A stretch of 64,000 nt of DNA from Beroe forskalii. Taxonomy: Eukaryota; Ctenophora; Nuda; Beroida; Beroidae. The position numbers and the translations under genes were made by a program. Below are positions 22,801 to 37,800 of this stretch, piece by piece. The notes below the pieces were generated by a model. It saw nothing but the letters and a program-made list of their open reading frames with translations. It searched no databases and was not told the origin of the DNA. Location of the stretch: positions 124,001 to 188,000 of the forward strand of contig WFMF01000004.1 of assembly GCA_011033025.1 (NCBI GenBank), read 5' to 3'. Within the stretch, counting starts at the first letter, position 1; the number at the start of each line of letters is the position of its first letter.

Positions 22801-25800
22801 TCAATGATCTGTCTAGCTATATTTTAACAAAACACAGTTCAAAGTTACAGTGAATCGATCAACTCATGTCTGTGTCTTTTTGTTACATAGCAGAAAATTC
22901 CACCTGCATAGCATGCATTTTATACATCCAAAAAATAGAGCGATCTATGTCATAGTTAAAGTGAGAGCTTCAACAAAAGACTCAAGACTTAATATTGTAT
23001 TGCGGAAAACTGTGTGTACTGACGATTTAAAACAGTCCTAATATTGTCATTTTAATTGTGTACTTAGTGAGAACTACTCAATACTCATCCATACACTTTC
23101 TGTACGGAGTATATCCAGGGTAGTAAAATATAAGCTGGGGCGTGGCCAGGTTGTTAGAAAGGGGTCAGCGAGTTACATTGAAAACCTGATGAATGTCTCA
23201 TGTTGCTTGGCTCCAAGGTCTAACCATTAAAAAGTTTCACAATCTCTGCAGGGGCGTAGCCAGAATTTCGAAAAGGTGGCGGCGAGTTACATTTGAACCA
23301 GTTGATTTTTTCTTTCGCTTGGCTCAAAGTTCTCATCTTAACAAATTTTCTGTCCAAAAAGGGGAGGCAGCCTCTTGTGTCGCCTTCCCCCTGGCTACGC
23401 CCCTGAATCTCTGTCCGAAAAGGGGAGGCAGTTTCAATCTACAAACCACTGTACAGAATTGCTGCAATCTGATCAATCCATGTCAGTAATTTTAAAGAGG
23501 AATAAGAAAAGATCATGCTGTGCATTGCTCAGGATACTCAAGTAAATGACTCTCCCTTGACCCAAGCTATATACATTCAATTCAAGCCACAGCGTTTAAA
23601 ATGTTACCTTTAATCGGCTCTTTCCATTGTTGCATTATAATGGTTTTGTATAAAGAGCGATTAAATAACTCATGGATCGTGTGTTATTGAAACTTGTCAA
23701 ACTCGGCTAACGCCTCGTGCGATAATTTTTGTTAGTTGATCGCTCATTGTACTGAAAGCCCTAGCGCGAGCTGTTGAGCTGACAGATCATTTACCGTTTT
23801 CTCCGGAAATTTAAAAAAGTAAAAACGGAAATTGACATGGAATTACGATGTTCAGAATATGAATAAGACATATGGAATTGACTTATTATACGTTATTACA
23901 AGTCATTATGATGCGATGCATGATATTTCAGGTTTAAAGAATATTGACAATATTTCATGTGTTTCACATATTTTATTTGACATGTAGTGTGTCGTATCCA
24001 TTGTATGTGGCTGTGTTAGTATGTTCTTTAGTATTAAGATGTACTGTACATGCATATGGGTGTTTTACTGTACACTAACATACATAATGTACAAGAATGT
24101 AAAATAAATGTGTATTCTTTACACTAAATGTGTACTCTTTACACTAAATGTGTATTCTTTACACTAAATGTGTATTCTTTACACTAAATGTGTATTCTTT
24201 ACACTAAATGTGTATTCTTTACACTAAATGCTCACTTGAGCTCCTGAATAAAGCTCTTGGTAAAGTTAGAGGTAATGTAGAATATTTGATTGTAGTCCAA
24301 TCAAAAAGCAGTTTTGTATATTACAGCCAATCAAAATACAGCATTTTATATCACGTGACATTATACTTTTATACAGATTTCAAGGAAGGATAGTGTTTGC
24401 TACTGATACCAGCCTGGACAACATCTCCGCTATGAAGTAAGACACTTTAATTATTTGTTAATTAATTGATGTTGAATTCATATCTATTATCACAAATATG
24501 GAAAAATTCATTCAATTTTAAGGAGCTTTGAAATCAGATATACTTGGGTTAAACAACCACTTCTTTCCTTCAAAAAAAGGTACTTTTTAAAAAGTTCAAA
24601 GTACACAATATCGCAGAAACAAAATCATACGATCATATCTCAACCTCATGAATAGAGTCATTACTATAATAATGATTATAGCTATAATCTTGGTTACAAC
24701 TTTAATCCTGATATTAATTATGTCAATAATCTTGATTAAAACTCTAATCCTGATTATAACTCTGATCTTGATATGGGCGTGGCTCACAATACAATCCACT
24801 GCCTGAGCACATCCTTCGCTAGCTCTCTCCTCTCACTAAACAGTACACAGCCATCATTATGCCTCCAACACACGGTGAAGCAAGGAAGGCTAATGCGACC
24901 ATCATCATGCCTTTTGAGGCAGTTCGAGAGGCAATTTTGCAATTTCTCGTATAATTTGAGCGTCAACGGCGCGCGCGGTCGCCGATTTGTGATTGCGCGT
25001 GCAGCTAGCTATTGTGCGCATTGGAAACTAGCAATAGCCCCGCATGCTAAAATTCCCACGCTTTGAATTTCCAATTGAAGGCAATTATTCAAACTTAGAT
25101 AATTGATAGTTCACAGTCTTTCAATTGCTTCATTCAAACGATATTTTGCTCCATTTTTGCAATCTTTTCGAAGATTCTTGCAGCTTTTCATCTGTATACC
25201 ACTGAAAGGTATTCAATTAGATCTTCCATGGTTTAACTTGGCAATTATAGCCATTAAAACAAGGTACCCGAAACGATGGCCTGCCTTAACAGAAGTTTCA
25301 TAATTATGATGGCGAAACATTAGACACAGTAGAAACATTATGTTGAAACATTACCTGTTTGAAACAGTTAACTCCCTTCTTTGATGACGTTACTGACTCG
25401 CCACTTGATTCATGTGATAAGGCTAGCGTGTCATGTGACCCGCAGGTAGAGTCACATGATCTGGCAGAATCACGTGATTCTTCTAATGCTGTCATCTGAG
25501 CTGCTGCTCGATTCCGTGGTGTGTTTATCAGATGAAACTAAATCTTCTATACTCACTCTAAGTCCCTGAAATGGCAAAAATATCAATTATTTCATCACGC
25601 GTAAAATCCATGGTTTTTAAGGTTTTGGATTATCTGCAATGGGGAAGCAGGGGTCAAGGTAACTGAAAAACAGAGCCCGCCAAATTGAAACCTATTGGAA
25701 TTATATTCTCTCTTTTCCGAATAAATGCCTCTCAAAAAAGTGCCCTTATCATCATATCTTAAAAGAGAGTGTACCTATCATCATAGCTCACATTAATCAG

Positions 25801-28800
25801 CGATTTTATGTCCATGTAACTATCCGATGACTCCGTATCATCACTACTCCACGTTTCCTTGTTTCGTGATACGACCCGCTTCAGTCTGATCCACAGTCGC
25901 TTCATCTTGCCACCCATGTCCTGACGTGGTGTGTAGAATAGGGATTTCTTCGTCAATTTAATCAGAACTGGACGACTAGAGTGGTTACGAATATTGTTAC
26001 GTCAAGAACACGGCGTTTTAATTGTTACAGTTGAAAAAGTTCGTAACCACTCTACTCGTCCTATTTCTGTTTAAAATTTTCTGGCGGTTTGTGAGGTTTA
26101 TGCACAGGTCCGTCAAATGTAGAATGTTGCGCAAGCCTGATTTTCTAACAGCCAGTCGTGCGCGGCTCACTGCCTGATATTAACGGCCAGTGCGCCGCGC
26201 ACGAAAGAACCGCAGACGTAGGAGTTCGACACGACTCCTTAATGCGCTTCCAATGATGAAGATGTAATCGATACAAAAGGTGAAAAGGGCGCCAATTTTG
26301 CTAGACACGTATACCCCTGTTATCGTCGCGCGGCGCGTACACACACCTATGCGGTCTTAGGAAGCGCCAATTATGTTTTGGTTGTTGTTGAACTTACCTT
26401 GCTCTACTTCAGATCGCTGGGGTCAACCAATCTGTTGCTCAGAGGCGCAACTCTCAAAAACACGAAGTTTGTATACGGTTAGTGTTTCAACGAGATTTGC
26501 ACTGTACTGTTTAACATACTCCTTTATAAATGAAATAAGACATTTCATGTTATCAGAAGGTCTCCATAATTGAAATTTTTTCTCGTTTTCTTAAATTTCT
26601 ATTTCTCAGGGGTACCAGTGTATACGGGAAAGGACACTAAGATGGCGCTAAATCAGGCGCAAGCACAGTACAAATTACCTTCAATCGAATGGTTCGTAAT
26701 GTGAAGTAATAAATAACAAATCAACTCAAATCTCATTCCACGATTCCTTCTATGATTCCAAAATATGATTTGTGAGTCATGTGAATGGGCTTAACAGTCA
26801 GACACCACTTCAGACGTAGTCGGACCGGAATCAGTCCAATTATTGCGATAGAATAGTACAAACTACAATATTTGCACATTTGTTAATGAATTTGTTAACT
26901 AATTTGATATAATTTATTCTTCTCCACCACCAGGAAAATGAACATGTACATTCTTTTCTTCTGTTTCGTGGTAGTCGCCCTGGCAACCCTCCTTACGATT
27001 ATAGAATTCTTCTGGGAAGTGGAATGTGATAAGAATGCTCTGTACAGAACCAAAGTCACTTTCAGTCACAGTGTGAGTTTCATGGCTAGATAAGTAGATT
27101 GGCGGAAGAATTGATAGAGACGCGGAACTTTGCTGTACTTTCGATCGACTTTTTATCGAAAGTTGACGCGCAAATAGTAAATTCTCACGTCTTTCATATC
27201 GCCAGCCCTCCGATAATCTAGCCATCTGCATACACGCATTTTCTCTCAATTCTTGCCCCAATTCTGCATATTTCTCTCAATTCTCAGGCGAATTTCTCCC
27301 CATTCTAACGATCTCTCATATTTCAGATAGGTGGTTTTCTCAACGATTTCTTCTCCTTCATTGTGCTGTTCAACTACGTCATCCCCATCTCGCTCTACGT
27401 CACTGTGGAAGCAGTCAAGTTTATCTCAAGTTACTACGTAAAGTGGGACCTTGACATGTACCACGCTGTGAGTTCTAGTCCCTTTTTACTAAACGGTGAC
27501 AGTTTGAACTGCAGTTTGCGTAGCTTAGGTTTGCGCGGCGTACAGACATGTCATTTATATGTCAGTATGTCTATACGCCGCGCAAACTTAAGCCGCGCAC
27601 TGCGCACACAAATGACGCACAAAATTAAGTTCGAACTGCCCCTGATATTCAATCAATCAGTATCACTGATTCATTTTCATTTGCGCCTCTTTGTATATCC
27701 CGAAAGATGTTACATTCATTCGCTTTATGATTCATGAAGAATGGCAACCTGAGGCTGCGAATTGTCGCTTAACGATCGGATTTTAAAAATTTCAGTGAAT
27801 TTATTCCCTTTCAGGAAAGTGACACGCCAGCCAAAGCAAACACATCCGATCTGAATGAGGAACTGGGACAAATTCAATACATTTTCTCTGATAAAACAGG
27901 TTTTTAGATATTGAACATATTGCTGATATATCTTAAGTTGTTGACTACGCCAATTAACCAAATTCCTGACCAAAATTCTAGCGTTAATTCTTGGTATCAT
28001 TACGGTGGGAGGGGGGTGGTCGACTTATTTTTTGTTTTGTATTTTTGTAAGTGTTGTTTTTTTGAAAAACAAAAAAAACATAAAAAATACAAAAAACATG
28101 GAAATCATAAAAAAACATAAAACATAGAAAACAAAAAATACAAAAAAATGCCCAAAAAAATCCTTGGGGAACTTTGTTTTTTGCCCTTTTCTTCTAACAC
28201 GTTGGGTAAAACTTTAAGAGACCATATCTCTGCTTCCTTTTGAGATAGAGAGGTCAACGACCAGTCTAAAATGTGTGCAATGGTCACATTTATTGGGGCG
28301 GGTCAAGGTTTCAAGTCGTTATCTAGAACCGTTTTCGAGATAATCGCCAAAAAACCTTTTTCGATAATAAGCGCAAAGGGGTAAAAAGTTGTACTGCTGA
28401 ATGTGGCTCTTCTGCAGGTAAATTGGCCAATGGCCATCTTTGTGTTTAGAGAAACGTTTCTGCGTCGTTTATAGTTTTAAGTTGCACCAAAAAAAGTTGC
28501 CCAAAATATTCCATAAGAAACCCCCATTTTTACCCCTTTTTCATACCCCGTGTATTGAAATTGAAATATCTCCACTTCCTTTTGAGACAGAGAGGTCAAC
28601 ATACAATCTAAAATGTACAAAATGATCACATTTAGTGTGGCAAGTCAAGGTTTTAAGTCGTTATCTCGAACCGTTTTCGAGATAATCGTCAAAACCCTTT
28701 TTCGCTATGCGCAAAGAGGGAAGGGTGCCCTCGTATCGCCGCCTCGTGAGACAGGTGGCAGTTCCGTTGCTCTTGAGGTATCCCTCGTTACACATCCACA

Positions 28801-31800
28801 GCCTGCCCCGAGGTGAAGCTAGCCACCGAGTAGTCGCCGTTATCCACCGAGGGGAGGGAAGTGCTCGGGCAATCGTAGCCTACTGCCTAGGAGGGGCGAT
28901 AACCTTATTTTAAAAAGCTACAAATAAAATCATTTCGGCATTTCGTTTTGAAGAAATCTTTGAGCATTTTGCATTTTATTCTGGGAAAAATATTTCAATG
29001 AATTTACAGTAATTTCGATGAATGTAATATCAAGGTGACACTAGTCACCTTGATATCTTCATGTATTTATCTTCACGTCCATTAGAAGTTAAGAGTACGA
29101 TGCTGAAATTATCAAAGACTGAAGGTGCAAGATATCACACCCTCATTAACAATATTGTTGTTAAGTTGTTGACATTAAATTAATGATTAATAAGATCATT
29201 AAATTGATCATTAATTGCTTATTAAGTTGTTGACATTACATTGATGACTAATAAGATCATTAAATTGATCATTAATTGCATGGAAACAGGGTATTCAGCA
29301 GATAAGGTGGGCACATTCTTGTGATATTTGTATTTCTCCATGCTAATTGACCTCAATTTAACAAAAGATACACGTGACTGTGTGATACGTGACATCGCCG
29401 GGATATTCGAGACGACATACGAGGAGCCTCAGGCACTGCCGCGCACGAGAAATAGGCGAGTAGGATGACGTCATTATCATACCACGATGTAGTGTGTTGA
29501 TGACGTTGACGGCCTATTTCTCTAACGCGTCGTGTAACTTCAAGATGTTTCCTTCGCACATAAAACATGGCAGTTATATCGAGTTTCGACGGTCCTGCTG
29601 TGCGAGTACAGACCCACCAAGTGTCCCCGTGCTTTTTGCTTTTGAAGTTATGACATGATTGGTATCACTTAACATCAGTATTTTTCAGTTGCTTGTATAT
29701 TTTGCGTGTGTTTTTTGTGCATTTGAGAGCGTTAGAGTACACTTATTATTCCTTATATGGAAACTTGCTGTGGTATTAGTAATTTCACATGTTGTTGAAA
29801 GTAGCCTTCTCATGAACCTATTTGTAGTGTTGCGTTGTTGTTTCTGTCTCGTTCACTTTTGAGCGTTTTCTGGTTCTTCAACCGTCTGCATCATGTTTAT
29901 ATGCTTTTATTCTGGAATGTTTCATTTCAGTACATATTTCTTAATTTACCCAATTCTCCAATATTTCTCCGATCACCGTGTAAATTCTTTACTTTATCAC
30001 CATTTTAAATCACCACATTTCTTAACCCTATATCGGCTCTATCAGAGAAATCTGCATAGGCATGAGGAGGTCAGCCCCTTACACAAAGAATGGTCCATGG
30101 AAGCCAGGCTCAGCGAAGGTCTCAAAGGAAACCATGGATAGATACGACAGAGTCATAGACAGGGAACCCCTCACCCATGCCTCTCTGGACCTGTCTAGTG
30201 ACATAGTGACTGTATACGACTTGGAAACAGCTGGCCTGGGAAAGTTCGATGATATTCTTCAGGTATGCAAATTATAAATCGTAGCATTGGTTTTACAAAT
30301 TCTGCTACCATTACCATTGATAAAATCCCAAGCTTTATCCCTGTTGTCACGCCTGCATTATAAGTGACACAAATCTTTGTTTTTTTCGAATTTTCACCCA
30401 AATAGTATGACGTATAACAACAACATTTGACAAAACAACATTTGACAAAAACATAACAATTTATGTTTCTCAGATCTCAGCGATCCGTCTGGATTTGAAG
30501 GAGAAGAAGGAACTCGACAGCTTCAACTGCTACTGTTTACCAAGGAAACCAATACCTGATGAATCCAGTCAAATCCATAACATCTACTATGAAGACGGTG
30601 TGATGATAAAGAAGAAACATGACGACTCTGAGGAATATGAAATTCTTGACGCAGTGCCAATAGACCTGGGCTTGGAGAGTTTTCTAAAGTGGGCACGTCA
30701 TGACGGAAATGAAGCGGGGCACAAGTTGCTGGTTGGGTATAACAACTTATATTTTGATGACATCCGTATCATTAATCAGATCCGTGACAGGTGTCATGAG
30801 GCACACTTGACTGATTTACGACGGACATTCTTTTCATCAGACGTAAAGATAATACTGAACAGTAGGAGGAAGTTGGTGGAGGAAGCACAAAAACTAGATA
30901 TTGATACCAGCGATGCCCACGAAGGATTGAGTGACTGCAAGATGGTTTGTGAGATCATTCTGCGTAGACCGATCACTATGACCCAGCTAAAGGAAAAGGC
31001 CTGTTCGTTCGAGGACTCTATGAACAACCTGACCAACCCTCTTCTGAAATCAGGGCTGATTACGCAGGCAGTAGCTCGCAGATTACCGAATCAGTACACT
31101 CATAAGGAGTGGTTTGCAATGTCAGATGAGGAAGTCAAGGAAATGCTTCAACTGAACGGCGTGGTGGCAGTTGCAGTCAAAAGATGTCTGGCAATGCGCC
31201 AGAAATACAAGTAACAGTCATAGGACTAGGGCTGGAGAAGCATTGATTAATACACCATTTAGATAGTTAATATTTTCTCAGTTATTTGAGTAGTATTTGC
31301 AGAGTACGCAGTTGGAATGTGCAAAGTAACACATCTGTGAATTATAAATTTCGCAGCAATTGGATTATTATTTCTTGAAATAGTTGTTGTCTACTTTTGT
31401 TGTTTAAAATGTCAGTTATAAAGCCAAAATAATAAATAACAAAGAAAAACCGTGAAATGATTATTTTGTTTTTTGTTAAGGTAAATGAGATTTTTTGGAA
31501 AAAACAAAAAATATGTCGGCCACCCCCTATTACGCCAAAGTTCGCCAAAAATCAGAACTGGTCTCCTAGAACTTACTCAAAAGTTCGGCTGTGAGGAGAG
31601 TGTCTTCATCATTAATCATTGCCTTGTCATCATGGTGTTTTCCATCACGATGATGACGTCACCCTCCCCCCCCCCCCATTAAAACAGATGCATTTTTTGC
31701 CAATTTACCAAATTCTTGGCCGAAATTCTCCCTATAATGCGCTAGTCCTTATCAATCATGTTTTCCATCACGATGATTGATGACGTCACGAAAGTTAACG

Positions 31801-34800
31801 ACGCCACATCTTTGAATGATTGATGACGTCACTCTCCTCCCACTCCCTGATAATGACGTCATCACTTTAACCCCTCACTTTAATCCCTGATAATGACGTC
31901 ATCAACTCTCCATTCTAACCCCTGATAATGACGTCATCAACTCACCACTCTAACCCTGATAATGACGTCATCAACTCACCACTCTAACCCCTGATAATGA
32001 CGTCATCCTCCTCCTAGGGACGCTGACTGAGAACGAGCTAGTATTTCGGAAGTGCAGTGTCGGAGGAGTCAAGTTCGCCTCCGTGGAAGGGGTCATGGTG
32101 GAGGAGAACTCTGAGATAGCTGTGGATCTGGCCAATCAGAGCGTGAGTTGAAATTTGTTGTGTTCGAGGTTCAATTGGGTCCAAAGGAACTTGGGCCCCT
32201 ACCTTACTACCTTTCTGTGGTCTTAGAATTCCGATATAAAACTACGCATCCCCTTAGGTAAAATAAATGTTAAAATGCCTCCCCCTCCCCTCAGGTGAAA
32301 GACTTCCTGATATCTATGTCGCTGTGTCACTCCGTCTTCACGACGGAGCAGCAGGGAAACCTCACCTACGAGGCTAGTTCCCCGGACGAGCGAGCTCTGG
32401 TGGAGGCAGCCGCTCAGTGAGTCCAGCATTCTCATTGGCTGAGCGGTATCACGTGACATCGAATTTAGCACTGTCATTGGTCGAGCGATAACACGTGTTA
32501 TCGAATGCAGCACTGTCATCGGTTGATACTGATAGCGCTATCCGTGACATCAAATCTAGCATTCTCATTTTCTATTATCGCTATCCAGCATTGCCCATAT
32601 GTTTGCACATGGATCGATCGATAAAAACGCGTAATATGACTGTACATTCGACATGAAAGTAAATTGCGCGTACCATGTGAAATGCGAGCCTTTATGATAT
32701 TGGCGCGTGCAGAAAAATTGAAAAAGTATTATGTGAAGGATATCTTTTTAGTTTCATATCTCTATATCCTCACTTATCGGGTCCATATTGGTTTATACCC
32801 CCGCCCTTTAGGCCGAGGGTGCATCCAAAAATGAACCCGATTGGCACGTGTTTATGTATTTTGTTACCCCATCGTCCTATCTAAATGACTCCTCTCTTCA
32901 CCCCAGGTTCGGTGTCCGGTTCATGTTCTCGTCTCGTAACTCTCGTAAGATTAAAGTCGAGGGTCGGTTGGATCGGTACGAGTTCCTACATGTTCTGCCC
33001 TTCGATAACAACCGGAAACGGATGAGCATCATCCTGCGAGACCCGGACGGAAAGATTAGTGATTGCAGTGCCTTGACATCACTTCTTTTAGATTCTGTTG
33101 CTATGACAACACATTTTTCAGATCCTGTTGTTATGACAACACTTCTTTCAGATACTGTTGCTATGTAAAGGGGCTGAGTCATCTGTACTGGATATCTGTG
33201 ATAGTGGCTGTGTGGATGTCACGAGACAACATGTTGATGAGTAAGTTGAAACATCTTTTAGCTTCAAAATATTCCTAAATTCCAATTTTAATATTAGTGT
33301 TCTTATGAATCTTTTATCTCTTTTCAGTTTTTCTCTCGCTCCCGTTTCCCTTGTCTTTGCTATCTTCGAGATATATCTTATCTCACTCCCTTATATCGCT
33401 CCCTTATCTCACTCCCTTATCTCGCTCCCTTATCTCACTCCCTTATCTCAGCCACTTATCTTTCTTATCTCACTCCCCTATATCTCTTATCTCACTCCCC
33501 TATCTCTCTTATCTCACTCCCTAATCTCTCTTATCTCACTCCTTTATCTCACTCCCCTCAGCTATGCAGCAGAAGGTCTGCGGACCCTTGTCTTTGCTAC
33601 CCGTGAAATCTCCCCGGAGGATTACGAGACAGTGGATAAGTTGATGGTGGAGTGTCAGAATGCCATCAACGACAGGGAGGCAAAGGAGCAGGAGGCTTTC
33701 ACTACGGTGGAGGATAGGTTGTGCTGTATTGGTGCTACCGGCGTGGAGGATAGGTGGGTTTTGGGAGGGATTAGGGTTAAGGGCGTTTAGTGTGATAAAT
33801 GTGTTTAGGTTTATGGGTTACTAAACCTTGGTGAAACTAAATATCACCTTAAAACTTGCCCTAATTCCTGTTCCTTAACCCTGGGACAGGAAACCTTATC
33901 CATGATCGAGGGTAGGTGAGTGTATGTTATTGGTGCAGCAGGGTTTTTTGAACCACCCTAAGTAGTACGCTAATTAACATTTAGTTGCCTGGTACTATTG
34001 TAACCATAAGTTACTTTAGTGCCTATCAAGATGGTAACCATGGTAACCCTTTCAGGCTACAAGACGGTGTTTATGAGACTATCAGTGCGCTAAAAGAGGG
34101 TGGTGTCAAGCTCTGGGTGCTTACAGGTGACTAAAGCAGCTAATAAACGATCCAAAGAATAGAATGAATCTCACATTATTGGCCTTTATTTAACCGGCCC
34201 TTTAGGACAAAAACAACTTTGAGATTTTTGTCCAAAGGAACGGTTGTCGATAATTACGTCATAAACACACCACTCTACCCCCTGATGATGACGTCATCAG
34301 CACACCACTCTAACTCCTAATGGTGACGTCATCAGCACACCACTCTAACCCCTGATAATGACGTCATTAACTTTTCCACTCTAACCCCTGATAATTACGT
34401 CACCAACTCCCCACTCTTACCCCTGCTAATGACGTCACTTCCCCAGGCGATAAGATGGAGACAGCCGTGAACATCTCACAGTCGTGTAACCACTTCACCA
34501 GCTCCATGAAGCTCCACTTCCTGACGGCAAGGAGGGACGGGGAGAGTTGTAGGGATACTCTGGAGAGTCTACACCGACAACTGGAAGGTAGGGGGAGATA
34601 AGAGATAGGGTTTAAACAACCCTTTTACACCCTTTTCACTATTCCTTCGCTTGTTACTGATGAGTTGTAGGAGATTAGGTAAGAGATAAGAGAGAGGATG
34701 AGAGAGATAGGAGATAAGAGATATGAGATAAGAAAGATAAGGGAGATAAGAGATATAAGGTAACCACTTCACCAGCTCCATGAAACTCCACTTCCTGACA

Positions 34801-37800
34801 GCAAGGAGGGACGGGGAGAGTTGCAGGGATACGCTGGAGAGTCTACACCGGCAACTGGAAGGTAGGGGGAGATAAGAGATAGGAGATAAGGTAAGTAAGA
34901 GATAAGACTAAGAGATAGGAGATTTAATGATCATGGGAGATAAGACAAGAGACAGGAGATGAGAAAGATAAGTCTAAAGAATAGGAGATAAGATACGAGA
35001 TAATGGGTGCCCCTGTGTAACACCTTTCCCTCCCCCAGGAGCGTCCATGAAATTGAGAAATTTCAGAATGAACTCCTTACTCGAAGTCGCGACACCCGTG
35101 TATTGTTCAAAGTGGCAGTTCGAACTGCAATAGTGCAATCTGCGCGTCTTTTGTAATTGTAGTTTTGTGTGCTCGTTGTAAGTTTGCGCGGTGTACAGAA
35201 ATATAAATAACATGTCTGAACGCCGCGCAAACTTACGCCGCGCACACAAAAGACGCGCAAACTGTCACCGTAACTCCTTTCCCTTCCCAGGAGCAGCGCC
35301 GAGGGAGCGTTCCCAGACATACGGCCTGGTGGTGGACGGTACCTCCCTGTCCACCAGCTTCGAGTCCTGTCCCGAGCTCTTCCTGAAGACAGCCCTGCTC
35401 TGTACTGCAGTGTTGTGCTGCAGACTCTCTCCTCTGCAGAAAGCAAAGGTTTGAAGAAGACTTTTTTGTGTTCTACTGCGGCAGTAAATTAGTACAGTTT
35501 TGAAAACTCGCACATCTTAGAGTACGCGCCAATTACGTGACGCAGTTCTTTAGTGTTCCCACTGCAGAGTGCAGAAACTGAAAGCCAAGGTTTTGGTTTT
35601 TACGTGCTCTTCATCGACCATCATCCATACCTTTTTGACAAACTGATATCATGTCTCATAATTTTTACGTGAAATCGATTTGGTCAGCATACCAAAAGAT
35701 TGGCAAGGACTGTTTCACACATTGTACATAGATCCATTGTACGCTCTTCATTGATATACTCATTTCAGGTGGTGCGGATGGTAAAGGAACACAAGAGTAA
35801 CCCAGTAACGCTGGCTATCGGAGACGGAGCCAATGATGTCAGCATGATTCTCGAAGCTAATGTGGGAGTTGGTAAGTGGCTTCCGAACGCCTCATTGATT
35901 GGTAATAAACCTTTAATTGGACCATTTCATGGCATAAACCGTGAAGTTGGCCATTTATTGATGAATTGGACCATTTTCAAATACTAGAGAGGGACCCAAT
36001 CTTTGATTCCTCCACCATTGGACATTTTAGAGAAGGTGTACCTTGGAAATATATTTCACATTCTCCCAGCAATGATTTCACAAAATTTACCCTTCCCAGG
36101 AATATTCGGTAAGGAAGGCGGTCAGGCCGTGAGAGCCTGCGACTTTGCCATCGCCAGATTCCGCTACCTCCGTAACCTGATGTTCGTACACGGTCACTAC
36201 TTCTATCGACGGATTGCTACGGTGGTGTTCTACTTCTTCTATAAGAACGTGGTCTTTGTGGGTCCTGGGATTTGTTTTCTTTTCATGAACGGCTACTCCC
36301 CACAGGTTGGTTTGCATAAGTCTTATATAGGAGGGGGGTAGAATATGAAACTTTCGAAAATGCTTCCATTTTTAGTTGGCCTAAAATGTACGTTTCTTGA
36401 GTTTGCCGTGAAATTTTCATTTCATTTATAGAGACCGTTCATAGTAATCTCAACGAAAAATTAGAACGATTTAAACCATCGTCCATCATAACACTGTTGA
36501 TAGACGTTAAGTTATAATTATGATTATCTCAATTATCCCTCTCCCAGACGATATACAGTGAGTTGCAACTGATCGGCTTCAACCTCATGTTCTCTGCTCT
36601 GCCCATCATCAGCTACGGGCTCTTTGAGCAGCACCTCCCTCCCACACTGCTTTACGAGAAACCTGCACTTTACAAGTTAGTTCGGTGTCCCTCAAGGAGG
36701 TGTTTTGGGGCCGCTTGATGAATCGAAAAAAAAGAAAAACGATTGAAATCAAAGCAGATATCTGCCTCGTTCTCAATTTTAAAACAAGCAGAAGTGAGAT
36801 CTACGACCAACAAAATTTTAAGCGAAAATGGTCAATATAAAGCCAACTTTTTAATTTCATGTTCTCATAAATATCTGAATCTCATTCACTTTCAAGATAG
36901 AAATAGTTTCTGAGACAAACATTTTATCCAGGGAGTCAGCTAACTTAAACCCCTGGCGCGCAAATATTCAGACCTCGTGTTGCCATTTCTTATCACGTAC
37001 TTTTGAAAAAAATACGGGTATTTTTCTCCTTGAGCCAATACGCCGTACTTTTCTCTCGATTTTTGCTCGTATTTAACAACCCAATATTCTCCAGGGAGTC
37101 AGCCAACTCGAACCTCCTGGCTCTCAAATACTTCGTGTCGTGGATGTCCTTGGCGGTGTGGAACTGTTTCGTTATCTTCATCTTCTCTTTCTCTCTTTTC
37201 TAGTAAGTCGGACATTTCATTTCACGATACTTGTAATATTTCAACTCTGGGTTAGGGTTCATCTTCCGATCATTCTCTCTTTTTCTAGTGAGTCTTGACA
37301 TCAATTGATGTCATGGGCCTCGATTCAGAACTATTTTCTCCATTCCAAAATCAGTTGAAAGAATTCCTGGTTTTTGTCTCCTTTTACGATAGAAAATTCT
37401 GATTTTGATTAGATTTATTCAGAACTTATGTCACCTTTTATCTAAGACTTTTTGTAAAACATTGTTCAGTGATGCGGGTGGTTTTAACAAGAAACAACTG
37501 GTTGGAGGACTGTGGTGCTATGGTACGCTAGCTTACAGCTCCGTCATCCTCGTCATCAATCTCATGGTAAGATGGCCTTAATTGAAACCGGGATTTATTT
37601 ACTCCAAATCCTATTGCTAATTTCTCAACCCCTGTTACTTCTCATCATAGATTTTCTCCATTCTAATCCAGCCCCACTGCATACAATTACATATGTTTAC
37701 GTCTCTCCAAGTTAGGCCACTATGTCATTGTTTTTGTTTTTGTTTTTTGTCATCTTTCATCTACCCTAATCCCCACCGCAGATTGCGCTGAAGACACGGT

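Noticed and set aside
24111-24230. CRISPR-like regular repeats
   Set aside because: Direct minisatellite without unique spacers, in animal intron DNA.
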